A DNA stretch of 64,000 nt. Source: UBA6163 sp031411655 (lineage in GTDB: Bacteria; Planctomycetota; Planctomycetia; Pirellulales; Pirellulaceae). Numbering within the stretch: the first letter of the stretch is position 1; every line of letters begins with the position of its first letter. The DNA is taken from NCBI GenBank assembly GCA_031411655.1, contig JANOBM010000301.1:62001-126000 (forward strand), written 5' to 3'. Made by a program: the position numbers and the translations under genes. Shown in pieces: positions 1 to 9,261 of this stretch. A model generated the notes under the pieces. That model was given only the letters and a program-made list of their open reading frames with translations, was not told where the DNA came from and did not search any database.

Positions 1-141
1 TTCGCGAAGTTGCGCGAGCAGCGCAGCGGCTCCGATCCCACCGCGTGTCTGGCAATCAAGGCCCGGCGTTGCGGGGCTTGTTACACCATTGCGGGCGTCG
101 ACTCGTTGAATCGTAACTGTTTTGGGTTCAATCGCGGGCAT
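1..141 (-). CDS. 5' end of a leftward gene (partial), possibly histidinol dehydrogenase
   Basis: An open frame of 47 codons begins with ATG at the right end of the interval (reading MPAIEPKTVTIQRVDARNG...) and runs off the left edge without a stop. The residue mix looks coding, with a TIQRVDARNG stretch followed by an alanine/leucine-rich segment ending LLAQLRE. The pattern 'I-x-R-x-D ... LxxLRE' near the N-terminus is reminiscent of histidinol dehydrogenase (HisD), but 47 residues are too few to be sure and this name is only a suggestion. It is divergent from the threonine aldolase, so about 130 bp between the two starts should hold both promoters. Competing short open frames on the other strand read as non-coding. 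Confidence 0.45.
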   Translation of the reverse strand, partial: MPAIEPKTVTIQRVDARNGVTSPATPGLDCQTRGGIGAAALLAQLRE

Positions 142-273
142 TGGGAAGGCAGTCGAAGGTGATGGGGGGGCAAAATGCATGCAAAAACGTGTTGGGCCGA
201 CAGTACTATGGTAAGCGGATACAATCGAGTTGTTTACCCGTCAAATGCCCCTTCGCTCAACCGTGACGAAAAA

Positions 274-1326
274 ATGATCGATCTTCGAAGCGACACCGTT
301 ACTCGCCCCACCCCAGAAATGCGGCAAGTGATGGCTCATGCTGAGGTCGGGGATGCCGTTATCGACACGGATCCGACAACGGACCGTCTGGAGAAAATGA
401 CCGCCGAGATCTTGGGAAAGGAGGCGGCGATTTTCATGCCTAGCGGGTCGATGACCAATCAAATTGCCATTCGTATTCATTGCGATCGTGGGACTGAGTT
501 TCTTTGTGAAGCAGGGTGCCACATTTACAACTATGAACAAGCCGCTTTCGCACAGCTTTCCGGCGTCGTTGCTCAAACCGTTCCAGGCAACGAGGGCGTG
601 CTCGTTGTCGATCAGCTTCGTCATTTGATTCGACCCTTAAATCCGCATATGGTTCGCACCCGCCTGGTCTGCCTCGAAAATACTCACAACCGTGCAGGGG
701 GAAAAATACAGCCACAACCAGTCGTGGAGGCGATTTGCGATTGGGCGCAAGCAAATCAACTAAAAACCCATCTGGACGGGGCAAGGCTGTGGAATGCCTC
801 CGTCGCGTCAGGAATTCCCGAGGCGGCGCTAGCCAAACCTTTCGACTCGGTGAGCGTTTGTTTTAGTAAAGGATTGGGAGCGCCGATCGGTTCTGCCTTA
901 GCCGGGACTCGCGACTTCGTCGCCGAAGCGGTTCGAGTGAGGAAATTGTTCGGTGGCGGGATGCGCCAATCCGGCATCATCGCTGCCGGAGCCATTTACG
1001 CCCTGCAGCATCACCGCGATCGATTGGCGATCGACCATCTCCACGCAAATCAATTGGGCGATGTGGTCCGGGAATGCGATTCGCTTCGGTTGCTGGGCAA
1101 AACGCTTGATACAAACATCGTTGCGTTTGAGGTCGATGCGGCTTGGGGCACGGCTCAACGCTTTGTAGAAGAGCTTAAGAAAAACGGATTGCTATGTTTC
1201 GCCATCGGTCCTCAATCGATAAGGATGGTGACGCATCTCGACGTGTTACCTCAAGAGATCGATGAGGCGTGCAGTGTCTTGCGTCGTGTTGCATCGATGA
1301 GTGTTCGTCCGATGGCGATCCACTGA
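274..1326 (+). CDS. ltaE: Threonine aldolase family PLP enzyme (low-specificity L-threonine/beta-eliminating lyase)
   Basis: The 350-residue product begins MIDLRSDTVTRPT, the classic N-terminus of low-specificity threonine aldolases. These PLP enzymes cleave L-threonine and L-allo-threonine to glycine and acetaldehyde in the cytoplasm. The pyridoxal-binding lysine is in SVSVCFSKGLGAPIGSAL, and HLDGARLWNA is the usual aspartate-containing cofactor motif. Length matches the family (about 340-350). An ATG further upstream at 175 is in frame but adds 33 residues with no family similarity, so I chose the ATG directly before IDLRSDT. The stop overlaps the start region of the next gene, suggesting co-transcription. 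Substrate preference within the aldolase family cannot be read from sequence alone. Confidence 0.92.
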   Translation: MIDLRSDTVTRPTPEMRQVMAHAEVGDAVIDTDPTTDRLEKMTAEILGKEAAIFMPSGSMTNQIAIRIHCDRGTEFLCEAGCHIYNYEQAAFAQLSGVVAQTVPGNEGVLVVDQLRHLIRPLNPHMVRTRLVCLENTHNRAGGKIQPQPVVEAICDWAQANQLKTHLDGARLWNASVASGIPEAALAKPFDSVSVCFSKGLGAPIGSALAGTRDFVAEAVRVRKLFGGGMRQSGIIAAGAIYALQHHRDRLAIDHLHANQLGDVVRECDSLRLLGKTLDTNIVAFEVDAAWGTAQRFVEELKKNGLLCFAIGPQSIRMVTHLDVLPQEIDEACSVLRRVASMSVRPMAIH

Positions 1327-2992
1327 GGTGAGTAGCGACCAGGCAGCTCCTCCATCGATCGGTAGACCATCCCTGCGAATCGAATTCGCGGTAGCGGCGA
1401 TTGTATTGATGATCGCAATCGCAGTACGGCTGCCAAGCTGTGAAGAAAGCTTTTGGATCGATGAGTTGCATTCTGCATGGTGCGTTTGGGACGACCTTGC
1501 TGAAGTATCGCCTCGCGCTGCAGCGGGAAATCAAACGCCGCTTTATTTTTGGGGCTTGTGGTTCTGGAAGCAATGTTTTGGAAGCTCCGAACTGGTCTTG
1601 CGATTCCCTAGCGTCCTAGCAAGTTCGCTTGCGGCAGTGGTTGTCACCGTGGGTGTGGGACGTGTTCACCGAAGCTTGCTTGCCGGGTTTGTCGCCGGGT
1701 GTGCGATGGCAGTGGAAAGCAACTCAATTTTTTATGGAACCGAGCTTCGTCCGTTTGCGGTCGTGACATTTGTAAGTGCCGTCGCTTGTTGGCTGACCAT
1801 GCGTTCGGTCAGCAATCATTCGCGACTATTGGCGGCGCAGGTGTGCTGCGTGCTGCTGGCTGCGGCGTTTCAACCGACGTCGATCGGAGTGTTGATCTGG
1901 CTATTGTTGCCCCGTCTCGTATTATTTCTTTTGCATCGAGGGAGTGAAGAGCGACAATCGATGACTGAACTCGATCTCAAAATATCGAATTCAAGTTTTC
2001 CAGTCCGCTTGATCGCGATCATTTCGATCATGGCGATCTTAGGAGTTGGCTGGTACTCCGTCGATGTTCTTAGCGAGGCATGGCAACACCGAAGCCAATG
2101 GATTGGTATGGCGGACGCAAGCTCACTTATGCAGATATGGAACGTATGGCCTTGGGGTTCCCTACTCCTTGTACCGCTTGCGTTAATGGTTTTCGTTTGG
2201 ATGATTCATAAGTTCTTCGGTATCGACGATAGTGACATCGCTGATGTTGCCGAAGACCGAGCCTGGTGGTGGTTGGGGCTACTCTCACTGGTCGCCGTAA
2301 TACTCTTTTGGTCGGTATCAGCGTTCGGCATCGCCCCTGTTTTTCATCGTCGGTATTTTGTTGCCTGCCTTCCCATGCTGGCATGGTCGTGTGGCGGTTG
2401 CATCGCGAATGCCAGCCGAGTGTTAACGATTCGAAGTGCACGGCCGTGGCTCGATCGCGCTTTTGAGTCGGCTTTGATCCTCATTTCGATGGTTCCCATT
2501 GGATACCTCCTTGTTTCGCAAGGAACAGCCTCCAAACTCTATCGCTCCGAAATGCGACTCGTCAGACGCGGTGAAGACTGGAAAGCGGCGGCCGCTTGGG
2601 CTGACGAACACCGGCGTCCGGGAGACGCCGTCTACTTGAACTCAGGATTGATCGAATCACGGCGACTGCTTGCGGACGACTCCCCGGAAGCTTCCTCAAC
2701 GGCTCAGTGGTACTTGAGTTATGCGCTTCGAGGGCCGTACCATTGCGCAAGCGTCATCGCGTTCGATATCGCCGCGGGTCGGTTACCAGTAAATTTGCCA
2801 GTGGTCGTACGGGGTACTCGCAGCGCCGCCGAACAGTTGGCGGCTGACCTATCCAAAAGTGAACCAGGGTTGTCGCCTGTGGTACATTCATTTGGCCGGG
2901 TTCAGGTGATCACGGAATCGTTGGATCCGCCTTCGCGCCGAGAAAAGACGCTTTCGAGTGTTGGGCGAACGGATGGCCCGCGGTTCCACTAG
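1301..2992 (+). CDS. GT-C-type membrane glycosyltransferase (PMT_2/ArnT-like, GT39-related)
   Basis: This 563-residue protein is polytopic, with about ten hydrophobic segments. Near its N-terminus is SFWIDELHSAW, and then NQTPLYFWGLWFWK and LVLRFPSVL. That is the arrangement of dolichyl/undecaprenyl-phosphate-sugar transferases of the PMT_2/RgtA-D/ArnT type, whose first periplasmic loop carries the acidic catalytic DE motif. Such enzymes move sugars from polyprenyl phosphate to an acceptor on the outer face of the inner membrane. The ATG at 1301 lies inside the threonine aldolase end (26 bp overlap); a GTG at 1328, just past that stop, is an alternative start. Donor and acceptor are unknown. 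A second GT-C protein sits at about 36 kb but is not closely similar by eye. Confidence 0.75.
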   Translation: MFVRWRSTEVSSDQAAPPSIGRPSLRIEFAVAAIVLMIAIAVRLPSCEESFWIDELHSAWCVWDDLAEVSPRAAAGNQTPLYFWGLWFWKQCFGSSELVLRFPSVLASSLAAVVVTVGVGRVHRSLLAGFVAGCAMAVESNSIFYGTELRPFAVVTFVSAVACWLTMRSVSNHSRLLAAQVCCVLLAAAFQPTSIGVLIWLLLPRLVLFLLHRGSEERQSMTELDLKISNSSFPVRLIAIISIMAILGVGWYSVDVLSEAWQHRSQWIGMADASSLMQIWNVWPWGSLLLVPLALMVFVWMIHKFFGIDDSDIADVAEDRAWWWLGLLSLVAVILFWSVSAFGIAPVFHRRYFVACLPMLAWSCGGCIANASRVLTIRSARPWLDRAFESALILISMVPIGYLLVSQGTASKLYRSEMRLVRRGEDWKAAAAWADEHRRPGDAVYLNSGLIESRRLLADDSPEASSTAQWYLSYALRGPYHCASVIAFDIAAGRLPVNLPVVVRGTRSAAEQLAADLSKSEPGLSPVVHSFGRVQVITESLDPPSRREKTLSSVGRTDGPRFH

Positions 2993-3054
2993 CAAGGCTT
3001 GACCAAGTAATCAAGCGTTGATGGTGCGTAGCGGTGGATTTGATGAGGTAGAAA

Positions 3055-4452
3055 ATGAAGTTTTTACGGCTGATTCCTGTCATTTCCCTCGGTCTCGTAC
3101 TTGCAGCGATGCCGAAGTACGGGCGGTCGGCAGACAACGCAGTTGCATTCGATAAGGACGCAGCGGAGCGGGGGTACCTTCACCTGACTGAAACGCAGTA
3201 CCTGCCCGAGGATTTTAGTGAAGAAGTGTTTGATAAGGTGTGGACGGTCTGGCCAAAACCGCTTCGCACTCAAGCCGCTGCGGCTAGTCCCGCGGAACGC
3301 CGGGTCATGGCGATGGATCGGTACGGATTGACGGTTCGTCCTGGCGACGATTCTCTTGCACCTCTTCAATACGTTGTCGCGGAGACACCTCACGGTAGAA
3401 CGTGGACGATGAATTGCTTCTCATGCCATGGGGGTACGGTTTACGGCAAGCCAACGCCTGGTTCGCCCAACAATCGTTTTGCTTTGCAGACGATGACCGA
3501 GGAGTTGCGCGCCGCAAAATTAAAACATGGAAAGCCTTTATCAAGAATGGATTTTGGCTCACTGGTCATTCCGCTCGGTTCGACGCACGGTACGACGAAC
3601 GCAGTTGTCTTCGGCGTCGGTTTGATGAGTCGTCGTGACCCGCAGCTCCATTTGATCGATGCCGTTCCGCAGACGATGGTTCATCATGACATGGACGCTC
3701 CCCCTTGGTGGTATTTCTACAAGCGTCCCTACCTTTATATCGACGGCTTTGCGCAACGGGGACATCGCGGGTTAATGCAGTTCACCTTAGTGCCAGAAAA
3801 CGGTCCAGAATTCTATCGCGAGAACGAAAGTGACTTTAAAGATGTCTACGAGTATTTGATGTCACGGCGGCCACCCAAATACACGGGTGCCGTCGATGAT
3901 TCTCAGGCAGCATTGGGGAAAAAAATCTTTGATCGGTCATGTTCCGAATGCCATGGTACCTATGGTAAGGAGGGGGCTTACCCGAACCGTCGAATCCCAA
4001 TCGATGAGATCGGTACCGATCCGGTACGTTTGACCGCGTTGCCTAACGCGGGGCGACATAAATATGCGGTGAGTTGGTTCGCTCATTTTCAAGAGGCGGA
4101 CGAGCAGCAAACAATCACTGCGCCCAATGGTTATGTGGCGCCGCCGCTCGATGGCGTTTGGGCCAGTCCACCGTATTTTCATAATGGCAGTGTGCCGACG
4201 CTGTGGGATGTACTCAATCCTTCGGAACGCCCCATGCTTTGGCGCCGAACATCAGAGGAGATTGATGCTCAAAAAGTCGGCTTTGTGATCGAAGAAGTGG
4301 ATCGCATCCCATTGACGCAGACCGACATCGCCGTTCGCCGACAATACTTTGATACTCGCGTTTTTGGAAAGTCAAATTCTGGGCATGATTTCCCGGATTC
4401 GTTAACACGTGACGAAAAACTGGCTGTGCTCGAGTATCTCAAGACGCTTTAA
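3055..4452 (+). CDS. Secreted di-haem c-type cytochrome
   Basis: A 465-residue protein with an N-terminal signal peptide (residues 1-25, ending near KYGRSADN) and two CxxCH haem-binding motifs: CFSCH at 121-125 and CSECH at 296-300. It would be exported and receive two covalent haems, acting in periplasmic electron transfer or as a small-substrate oxidase. The C-terminal part (APPLDGVWASPPYFHNGSV) is the 'perfectly wrapped second haem' region common in di-haem cytochromes related to the cytochrome c peroxidase/MauG and thiol-oxidoreductase-like families. Planctomycetes encode many such proteins of unknown substrate. It is followed after 44 bp by an ECF sigma factor gene in the same direction, which may be co-transcribed. 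Confidence 0.85.
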   Translation: MKFLRLIPVISLGLVLAAMPKYGRSADNAVAFDKDAAERGYLHLTETQYLPEDFSEEVFDKVWTVWPKPLRTQAAAASPAERRVMAMDRYGLTVRPGDDSLAPLQYVVAETPHGRTWTMNCFSCHGGTVYGKPTPGSPNNRFALQTMTEELRAAKLKHGKPLSRMDFGSLVIPLGSTHGTTNAVVFGVGLMSRRDPQLHLIDAVPQTMVHHDMDAPPWWYFYKRPYLYIDGFAQRGHRGLMQFTLVPENGPEFYRENESDFKDVYEYLMSRRPPKYTGAVDDSQAALGKKIFDRSCSECHGTYGKEGAYPNRRIPIDEIGTDPVRLTALPNAGRHKYAVSWFAHFQEADEQQTITAPNGYVAPPLDGVWASPPYFHNGSVPTLWDVLNPSERPMLWRRTSEEIDAQKVGFVIEEVDRIPLTQTDIAVRRQYFDTRVFGKSNSGHDFPDSLTRDEKLAVLEYLKTL

Positions 4453-4496
4453 GTCCACCTCGCTACAATGATTTCCCCATTTGCTTCGCCCGCTCA

Positions 4497-5156
4497 ATGA
4501 ATCGTTCCATGTCTGATGAACCCGATCCTTACGCTCCATTGATTGCCGCAGTCCGGGCTGGCGATCCCTCTGCTTGGCAAAGTCTCATCGCTAAGTTTGA
4601 AGGCCGTTTACTTGCGTTTGCTGAGTCACGATTGCGAGATCGAGCGGCCAGCGAAGACATCGTGCAGGACACTTTCATTGGATTTTTGACCAGCTTGCCG
4701 AATTACGACGCGCGGCGCCCATTGGAAAGTTACCTCTTTTCGATTTGCGCTTATAAGTTGACCGATCATCTGAGGCGAGAAGGCCGACGTCCCCCGATCA
4801 TCTCACAGCGGAAGAGCGACGGCGAGGATTTTAACTTGGAATTTGCCGGTTCGGGTCGTGTTGCCAGTTCGATAGCCCGAAGTGGCGAGCGAAAGCGTTT
4901 GGAGGAAGACGCTGTTGCACAAGCTACCCGTGAATCGATCCAACGTTGGAAGGAACGAGGTGACTGGCAAAAATTGCGATGCCTTGAACTATTGCTGGTT
5001 TGCGGTTTACAGAACAAAGAGGTTGCCCATCGCACCGGCCTGAGCGAGCAACAAGTTGCCAATCTAAAAAGTGATTTCTATATCCGGCTCAAGTCGATCA
5101 TTCAAAAGGCGGGACTCAGTGCGGACGTGTTTCCTGAACTTCAAACGTCAGTTTAG
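4497..5156 (+). CDS. RNA polymerase sigma factor, ECF/sigma-70 family
   Basis: The 219-residue protein has a region-2 segment (AWQSLIAKFEGRLLAFAESR, then ASEDIVQDTFIGFL and ESYLFSICAYKLTDHLRR) and a C-terminal region-4 helix-turn-helix (CLELLLVCGLQNKEVAHRTG, then LSEQQVANLKSDF). Together these are the two DNA/RNA-polymerase-contacting modules of an extracytoplasmic-function sigma factor, which redirects core polymerase to a small regulon. No anti-sigma factor is recognisable next door. The convergent GYF_2 membrane protein (4-bp overlap of the 3' ends) is the only membrane partner candidate, and nothing in it resembles a known anti-sigma domain. The ATG at 4497 gives the family length; MSDEPDPYAP, three codons later, is an equally plausible start. 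Confidence 0.88.
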   Translation: MNRSMSDEPDPYAPLIAAVRAGDPSAWQSLIAKFEGRLLAFAESRLRDRAASEDIVQDTFIGFLTSLPNYDARRPLESYLFSICAYKLTDHLRREGRRPPIISQRKSDGEDFNLEFAGSGRVASSIARSGERKRLEEDAVAQATRESIQRWKERGDWQKLRCLELLLVCGLQNKEVAHRTGLSEQQVANLKSDFYIRLKSIIQKAGLSADVFPELQTSV

Positions 5157-6649
5157 TTTCGTTTGGTCTCTAGCATTGCCAGGGCCTTACCATTGGACAT
5201 GAGGATCCATCGATCTAAGCCGTACCGGACGATTTGGGCGCCGATAAAGTCATTGCTTCTTCGATCTTGCGGTACCTCGAACGGATAAATCCGTCTGGCC
5301 TCATCGGGAATACCGTAGACGGATAAGAATTCCGAAGCGTTGAGCGTGTCGACCGATCCGCCCGCCAAGGTGTTCGTGCTGGGGTGATCGCTCGCTGACG
5401 CAGAGTCCGTCTTTGAAACGGTCAACCATGCCGCTTCCATCGTTTTGTGATGATGGTCCCAGGTTATCGATATCAGGTATCCAAGTCGCAATGCGTTCGC
5501 TTCGTACCGAACGAATAAGTCTCGTACCGGATGGCCATCGAGGATCGGAAAGTCATCTTGAACTCCGACAAAACGGATGTAGCCATCGGTTGGCCGAATG
5601 GTATCGATCGGGTGATGGGGCTCTGCTTGGTCGATCTTTACAGTCATTGGGTCGAGGTTCGAGAAACCGACCGACTCATCCTCGCGATCAACCCAAGCGT
5701 AGTCTCCGGACCACGAATCACGCGACGGATTGAAGATAACGCAGTTCCCATTCTTGCGAAACGAAATACCGAAGGAAGATTCGGTGTGGTCATTTTTGCC
5801 TGCAGCAACCACAACCCATTCACCGATTACTTGTTCACGTTGCATCGGCCGACCCTGCCAACGCGAAACCATCGGGATTGCCGCTGCAAGCCCTGAAAGA
5901 ATGAAGATGGTTGCGACGGTCCGGCGGGAAAGGATCGGTTGTTCCCAAAGATTTCGAGTGCGGAGTTCGCGCCACAAGCTGCGCAAAAGTGGCCGCAGTG
6001 CTCTTGAGGTCCTATTTGCTTCGCCTCCCCCGTCAATTGGAGTTGACGATCCAGCAAACTCGCCTTTGAGCGCGGAGTCCTTTGGGGTCGGCTGTGATGC
6101 CGGTCTACCGCTATCATCCGATGGTTTGGCAAACGAGGTTGAATCGTCATGCGATACCGTTTGAGCCAGCTCGATGGGAGCCCGAGCGCGGCTCACGTCG
6201 ACAATGGCTGCAGGTCGTTGCATCGCACGTTTGATAACGTTTCCTTGAGAATCAAGTAAAGCAAGTTCGCCTTCCAAGCAGGCTGACAGGACTCGGATGC
6301 GGTGTACGGGTATCCAAGGCTGTGACGGCCCACTTTGTAACAAAGCGGTACCCGGCAGCATTCCCCGGACTGCGAAGCCAATTAATTCACGAAGTTTGAA
6401 TGGACCCTGAAACGCACCCGACATGCCGCGGACTTGGTACGTCGGTACCTGAACATCGGCAGGATGGGGCAATGCAATTCGTTTTTCCGAGAAAAGCCCG
6501 GCGCTGCTGGCCAAGTACCATGGTCCTTGAGGTGATCTACTGATCGCAGAATCCGGGCCGATGATCCCCGCGAGCGCGGCTTCACGAAGTTCTACGCCGG
6601 TGAACGGGCCAGTGGCACAGGAGTCGGTTCGAATGAAAAACGCTGTCAT
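5153..6649 (-). CDS. GYF_2 domain membrane protein
   Basis: A 498-residue protein with two N-terminal GYF_2 (DUF4339-type) modules at about 3-52 (FFIRTDSCATGPFTGVEL) and 71-117 (YQVRGMSGAFQGPFKLREL). Each has the 'GPF...L' turn typical of this peptide-binding fold. A proline/serine-rich linker follows, then one transmembrane helix near 243-262. The remainder (from IGEWVVVAAGKNDH) looks like a lipocalin/beta-barrel-type domain with alternating strands and a SWSGDYAW turn, presumably outside the membrane. GYF_2 modules in planctomycetes usually occur at the N-termini of membrane proteins and are thought to be cytoplasmic interaction domains. Function is unknown. It is divergent from the DUF1559 gene, with only about 60 bp between them. 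Confidence 0.75.
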   Translation of the reverse strand: MTAFFIRTDSCATGPFTGVELREAALAGIIGPDSAISRSPQGPWYLASSAGLFSEKRIALPHPADVQVPTYQVRGMSGAFQGPFKLRELIGFAVRGMLPGTALLQSGPSQPWIPVHRIRVLSACLEGELALLDSQGNVIKRAMQRPAAIVDVSRARAPIELAQTVSHDDSTSFAKPSDDSGRPASQPTPKDSALKGEFAGSSTPIDGGGEANRTSRALRPLLRSLWRELRTRNLWEQPILSRRTVATIFILSGLAAAIPMVSRWQGRPMQREQVIGEWVVVAAGKNDHTESSFGISFRKNGNCVIFNPSRDSWSGDYAWVDREDESVGFSNLDPMTVKIDQAEPHHPIDTIRPTDGYIRFVGVQDDFPILDGHPVRDLFVRYEANALRLGYLISITWDHHHKTMEAAWLTVSKTDSASASDHPSTNTLAGGSVDTLNASEFLSVYGIPDEARRIYPFEVPQDRRSNDFIGAQIVRYGLDRWILMSNGKALAMLETKRN

Positions 6650-6710
6650 CGCTTAGAATTCAATCACTGCACAAGCTATAAATAGGTTTTCGTCAATTTC
6701 GCCGCTCAGG

Positions 6711-7724
6711 GTGGCAACGGATTCTAAAATGGTATTTCGCCTCGTTTTGCGCCGCGACTGGATCGACTGCGTTCGAAATCAAGCGACTCGGAATCGGAAC
6801 AACCGACGCGGGTTTACCTTGGTCGAAATATTAGTGGTAATTGGAATCATTTCCATTCTGATCGGTTTACTTTTGCCCGCCGTACAATCTGCGCGCGAAT
6901 CCGCTCGACGAACCAGTTGCATCAATAATCTTAAACAGATCGGCTTGGCCATCCAGAACTTCGAAAGCCAGCATAAAGAGTTGCCACCCAGTCGCAATTA
7001 TGACCACTATACCAGCTGGGCTTTCCTGATCCTGCCCTATATGGAGCAGACCGCTCTACCGGAACACTGGGACGACAAGTTGAAATATTACTACCAAACG
7101 GATACGGCCCGGTTGACCCAGATTCCTATGTATTATTGCCCGTCGCGTAGGGATGCTAACCTAATAAGCACCGAGGGTGATGATATCCTCTCGCCGTACG
7201 AAGTCAGCAATCACGTCCCGGGAACGGTGAGCGACTATGCCTGTTCGGCAGGACACGGCCCATCGGGAGTTTGGAATTGGATACACTCCAATGGTGCGAT
7301 GGTCATGGGGATTGGTGTGACCGATCCACCAACCGTTCCCGAAGGAAATTTTGCTCCTCCAGGAGCATTGCTGATTTCGTGGAAGAGTCGTACCAACTTC
7401 GCTAGTCTCATCGATGGAACCAGCCAAACCATTCTGGTAGGCGAAAAACACGTTCGACCATTGCAACAAGGAATTGCGCCAGAGGACGGCGCGATCTACA
7501 ACGGCGACCACCCCGGGAACTTTTCCCGATGTGGTGGTCCCGGCTACCCGATTGCTCGTTTTCCGACGGATCGTTTCGAAACCAATTTCGGCAGCTACCA
7601 TGCTGGCGGGGGCGTTAACTTTGCTTTTGCGGATGGCAGTGTAAGGACAGTGACGCCCGACATCGCGACCGATTTGCTTGGACGCTTGACTGCAAGAAAC
7701 GACCATGAAATCGTTTCTGAATAG
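6711..7724 (+). CDS. DUF1559 prepilin-like secreted protein
   Basis: A 337-residue protein with the type IV prepilin N-terminal methylation/cleavage motif RRGFTLVEILVVIGIISILI starting near residue 33. The motif is followed by LLLPAVQSARESARRTSC, the signature continuation of the planctomycete DUF1559 (SBP_bac_10) family. The C-terminus has the family motif H-x-GG-x5-FADGSV (SYHAGGGVNFAFADGSV). A prepilin peptidase would cut after the Gly of RRG, leaving a protein anchored by its hydrophobic helix or assembled as a pseudopilin. Planctomycetes encode dozens of these, and their role is unsettled. The ATG at 6711 is used here; another ATG at 6729 is equally possible. The Tad-like genes at 44-47.5 kb are possible but unproven partners. 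Confidence 0.9.
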   Translation: MATDSKMVFRLVLRRDWIDCVRNQATRNRNNRRGFTLVEILVVIGIISILIGLLLPAVQSARESARRTSCINNLKQIGLAIQNFESQHKELPPSRNYDHYTSWAFLILPYMEQTALPEHWDDKLKYYYQTDTARLTQIPMYYCPSRRDANLISTEGDDILSPYEVSNHVPGTVSDYACSAGHGPSGVWNWIHSNGAMVMGIGVTDPPTVPEGNFAPPGALLISWKSRTNFASLIDGTSQTILVGEKHVRPLQQGIAPEDGAIYNGDHPGNFSRCGGPGYPIARFPTDRFETNFGSYHAGGGVNFAFADGSVRTVTPDIATDLLGRLTARNDHEIVSE

Positions 7725-7825
7725 CCTCATTAATCCAAGGCCAATCACGCCTTCAATGCGATTCGCTCATAGGACAACTTGGCATTGGAACTCGTTTAAC
7801 ATGGTGTTGACAGGCCAATGCACAT

Positions 7826-8320
7826 TCATTCACTGTTGGTAGGCAGCTCGTCCGCCTTGACTTTATCTTTCTCGCTTTGGGCAAATTCGACGTCGATTAA
7901 AACTTCATTTGACTGCGGTTTTACTTCGACACTCAGTTTCGAAGTACGATAGTCGCGGTACCGCGGGTGGAGACGAGTAACCGACACGAAGCCTGGCCGC
8001 TCATGTCCATTGCCGATCCCTTGATCTGCGATCACTACGACTCGATGCTTGCCGATCAATGCTCCGTCGCTCAATTCGTAAGTTCCAAGTACGAAGCTTC
8101 CGTCGGCATTGATCCTTCCCGTTGCAGTGATCGGTTTTTCTCGTCCGATAATTTCAAATTCAACCGTACCTTCGCGCAGAAGCGTTCCGTCGGGAAAACG
8201 AATGACACCGCGAACAGGAGCTAACTTCCGATCAGCATTGTTACAGCCAATCGTTGATAGCAGCGCAGTGGCTAGGACAAGGACATGGGCTCGATAGAGT
8301 CTGGGAGGATAAAAAAACAA
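7826..8320 (-). CDS. Small lipoprotein with carboxypeptidase-regulatory-like (transthyretin-like) domain
   Basis: The 164-residue product has a signal peptide ending in the lipobox-like LLSTIGC, with Cys26 as the probable lipidated residue. It then shows VRGVIRFPDGTLLREGTVEF...TGRINADGSFVLGTY, the beta-sandwich pattern of CarboxypepD_reg-like/transthyretin-like domains. This type of short lipoprotein is abundant in planctomycetes, usually beside DUF1559 genes, as here (convergent neighbour). It is probably anchored to a membrane facing the periplasm. No enzymatic residues are evident and the function is unknown. Confidence 0.8.
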   Translation of the reverse strand: MFFYPPRLYRAHVLVLATALLSTIGCNNADRKLAPVRGVIRFPDGTLLREGTVEFEIIGREKPITATGRINADGSFVLGTYELSDGALIGKHRVVVIADQGIGNGHERPGFVSVTRLHPRYRDYRTSKLSVEVKPQSNEVLIDVEFAQSEKDKVKADELPTNSE

Positions 8321-8346
8321 GTCGTTGCTCCTGGGTGAAAATGCAC

Positions 8347-9057
8347 CTAGCGAAAAATCTCGGGCACACCATAGCGGCGGTGAATCTCATTGCAACGCTC
8401 AGGGGAAAGCCGAAGCCCGTGTGCGAGTTCACGAAGGTATTCGGCTTCCGTGTTCTGGTCGAGACGGATCGTCATCAGCGAGACGATGTAGACTTGATCT
8501 TCCATACCGAGCGGAACCGACCACGCCAGCTCACGAACATCGGTGCCACGCGAGAACTCGGCTCGAAGAAAATTGATTTCCGCATCACCCACGTTTCCGA
8601 GATGCTTGATCATCGCCTGCTGCTCATCCTCAGTGATTTGGCCGTCTGATTTGGCCGCATGAATCATTGCACGGATAAGTATCTGGGCGTGCTCATTGAT
8701 CTCATCGGTAGGGTTTGCCGAACGAGTAAGCGAAGCAGGGCGATGGGAAGAACTGGGTGGTATCGTAGGTGATGGCGGTGCAGGTTGCCTCGCAGTCGAA
8801 GGTGGTGCCGCCTGTTTCCGGTTGACGTGGTGATCGGTCGCCACACCCAAAAGGACTTCTAAATTCTGAGCTGATTCTTCCACCGAAATCGGACGACTTG
8901 CCTGCGATGGGGGAGATCCGGAGGTGCGCGACGGTGTTGGTTGACGTTGGCGATTGGTGACGTCTCTGATGATTTGGCCACCACTACCTTCGGACGCAGC
9001 TTTTCTCCCCAAAAGAGAACCTAAAATATCGATCGCATCCACGATGAATTTCCCCAA
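8347..9057 (-). CDS. DUF533/TerB-like protein
   Basis: A 236-residue protein. The first 35 residues resemble the YebE/DUF533 N-terminus (MGKFIVDAIDILGSLLGRKA). A proline/serine-rich linker (about 40-95) joins this to an all-alpha C-terminal half. That half contains AQILIRAMIHAAKSDGQITE, then DEQQAMIKHLGN and LSPERCNEIHRRYGVP, the acidic-helix pattern of the TerB/DUF533 superfamily. Members are linked to inner-membrane stress proteins and, in the Ter system, metal binding through the conserved acidic SDGxIxxDE-like motif present here. No ter operon surrounds it. The stop is 26 bp from the start of the lipoprotein gene downstream on the same strand, so the two may form an operon. Confidence 0.8.
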   Translation of the reverse strand: MGKFIVDAIDILGSLLGRKAASEGSGGQIIRDVTNRQRQPTPSRTSGSPPSQASRPISVEESAQNLEVLLGVATDHHVNRKQAAPPSTARQPAPPSPTIPPSSSHRPASLTRSANPTDEINEHAQILIRAMIHAAKSDGQITEDEQQAMIKHLGNVGDAEINFLRAEFSRGTDVRELAWSVPLGMEDQVYIVSLMTIRLDQNTEAEYLRELAHGLRLSPERCNEIHRRYGVPEIFR

Positions 9058-9261
9058 GGATAGGTGACACTTTGCGACCTAGCATGTTGAGACTTGCAAA
9101 AGTGTTTGACAAGTACGCTCGCGTAAGCCGCGAACGCATTGCACGAAAGTCTAGCAGGCTCAAGTCGAAAAGGTTATCGCGGTTGGACAGTCAGATTGAC
9201 GGCCAGCTTGACGGCGAGCCGGGCGGGCGAGAGAGATGGGAGAGCGATAACAGTGATTCGT

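Noticed and set aside
1..162. Rightward open frame from the left edge, ending in a TGA at 160
   Set aside because: Its residue mix (many Arg and Cys with no pattern) is poorer than the leftward frame that starts with ATG at 141.
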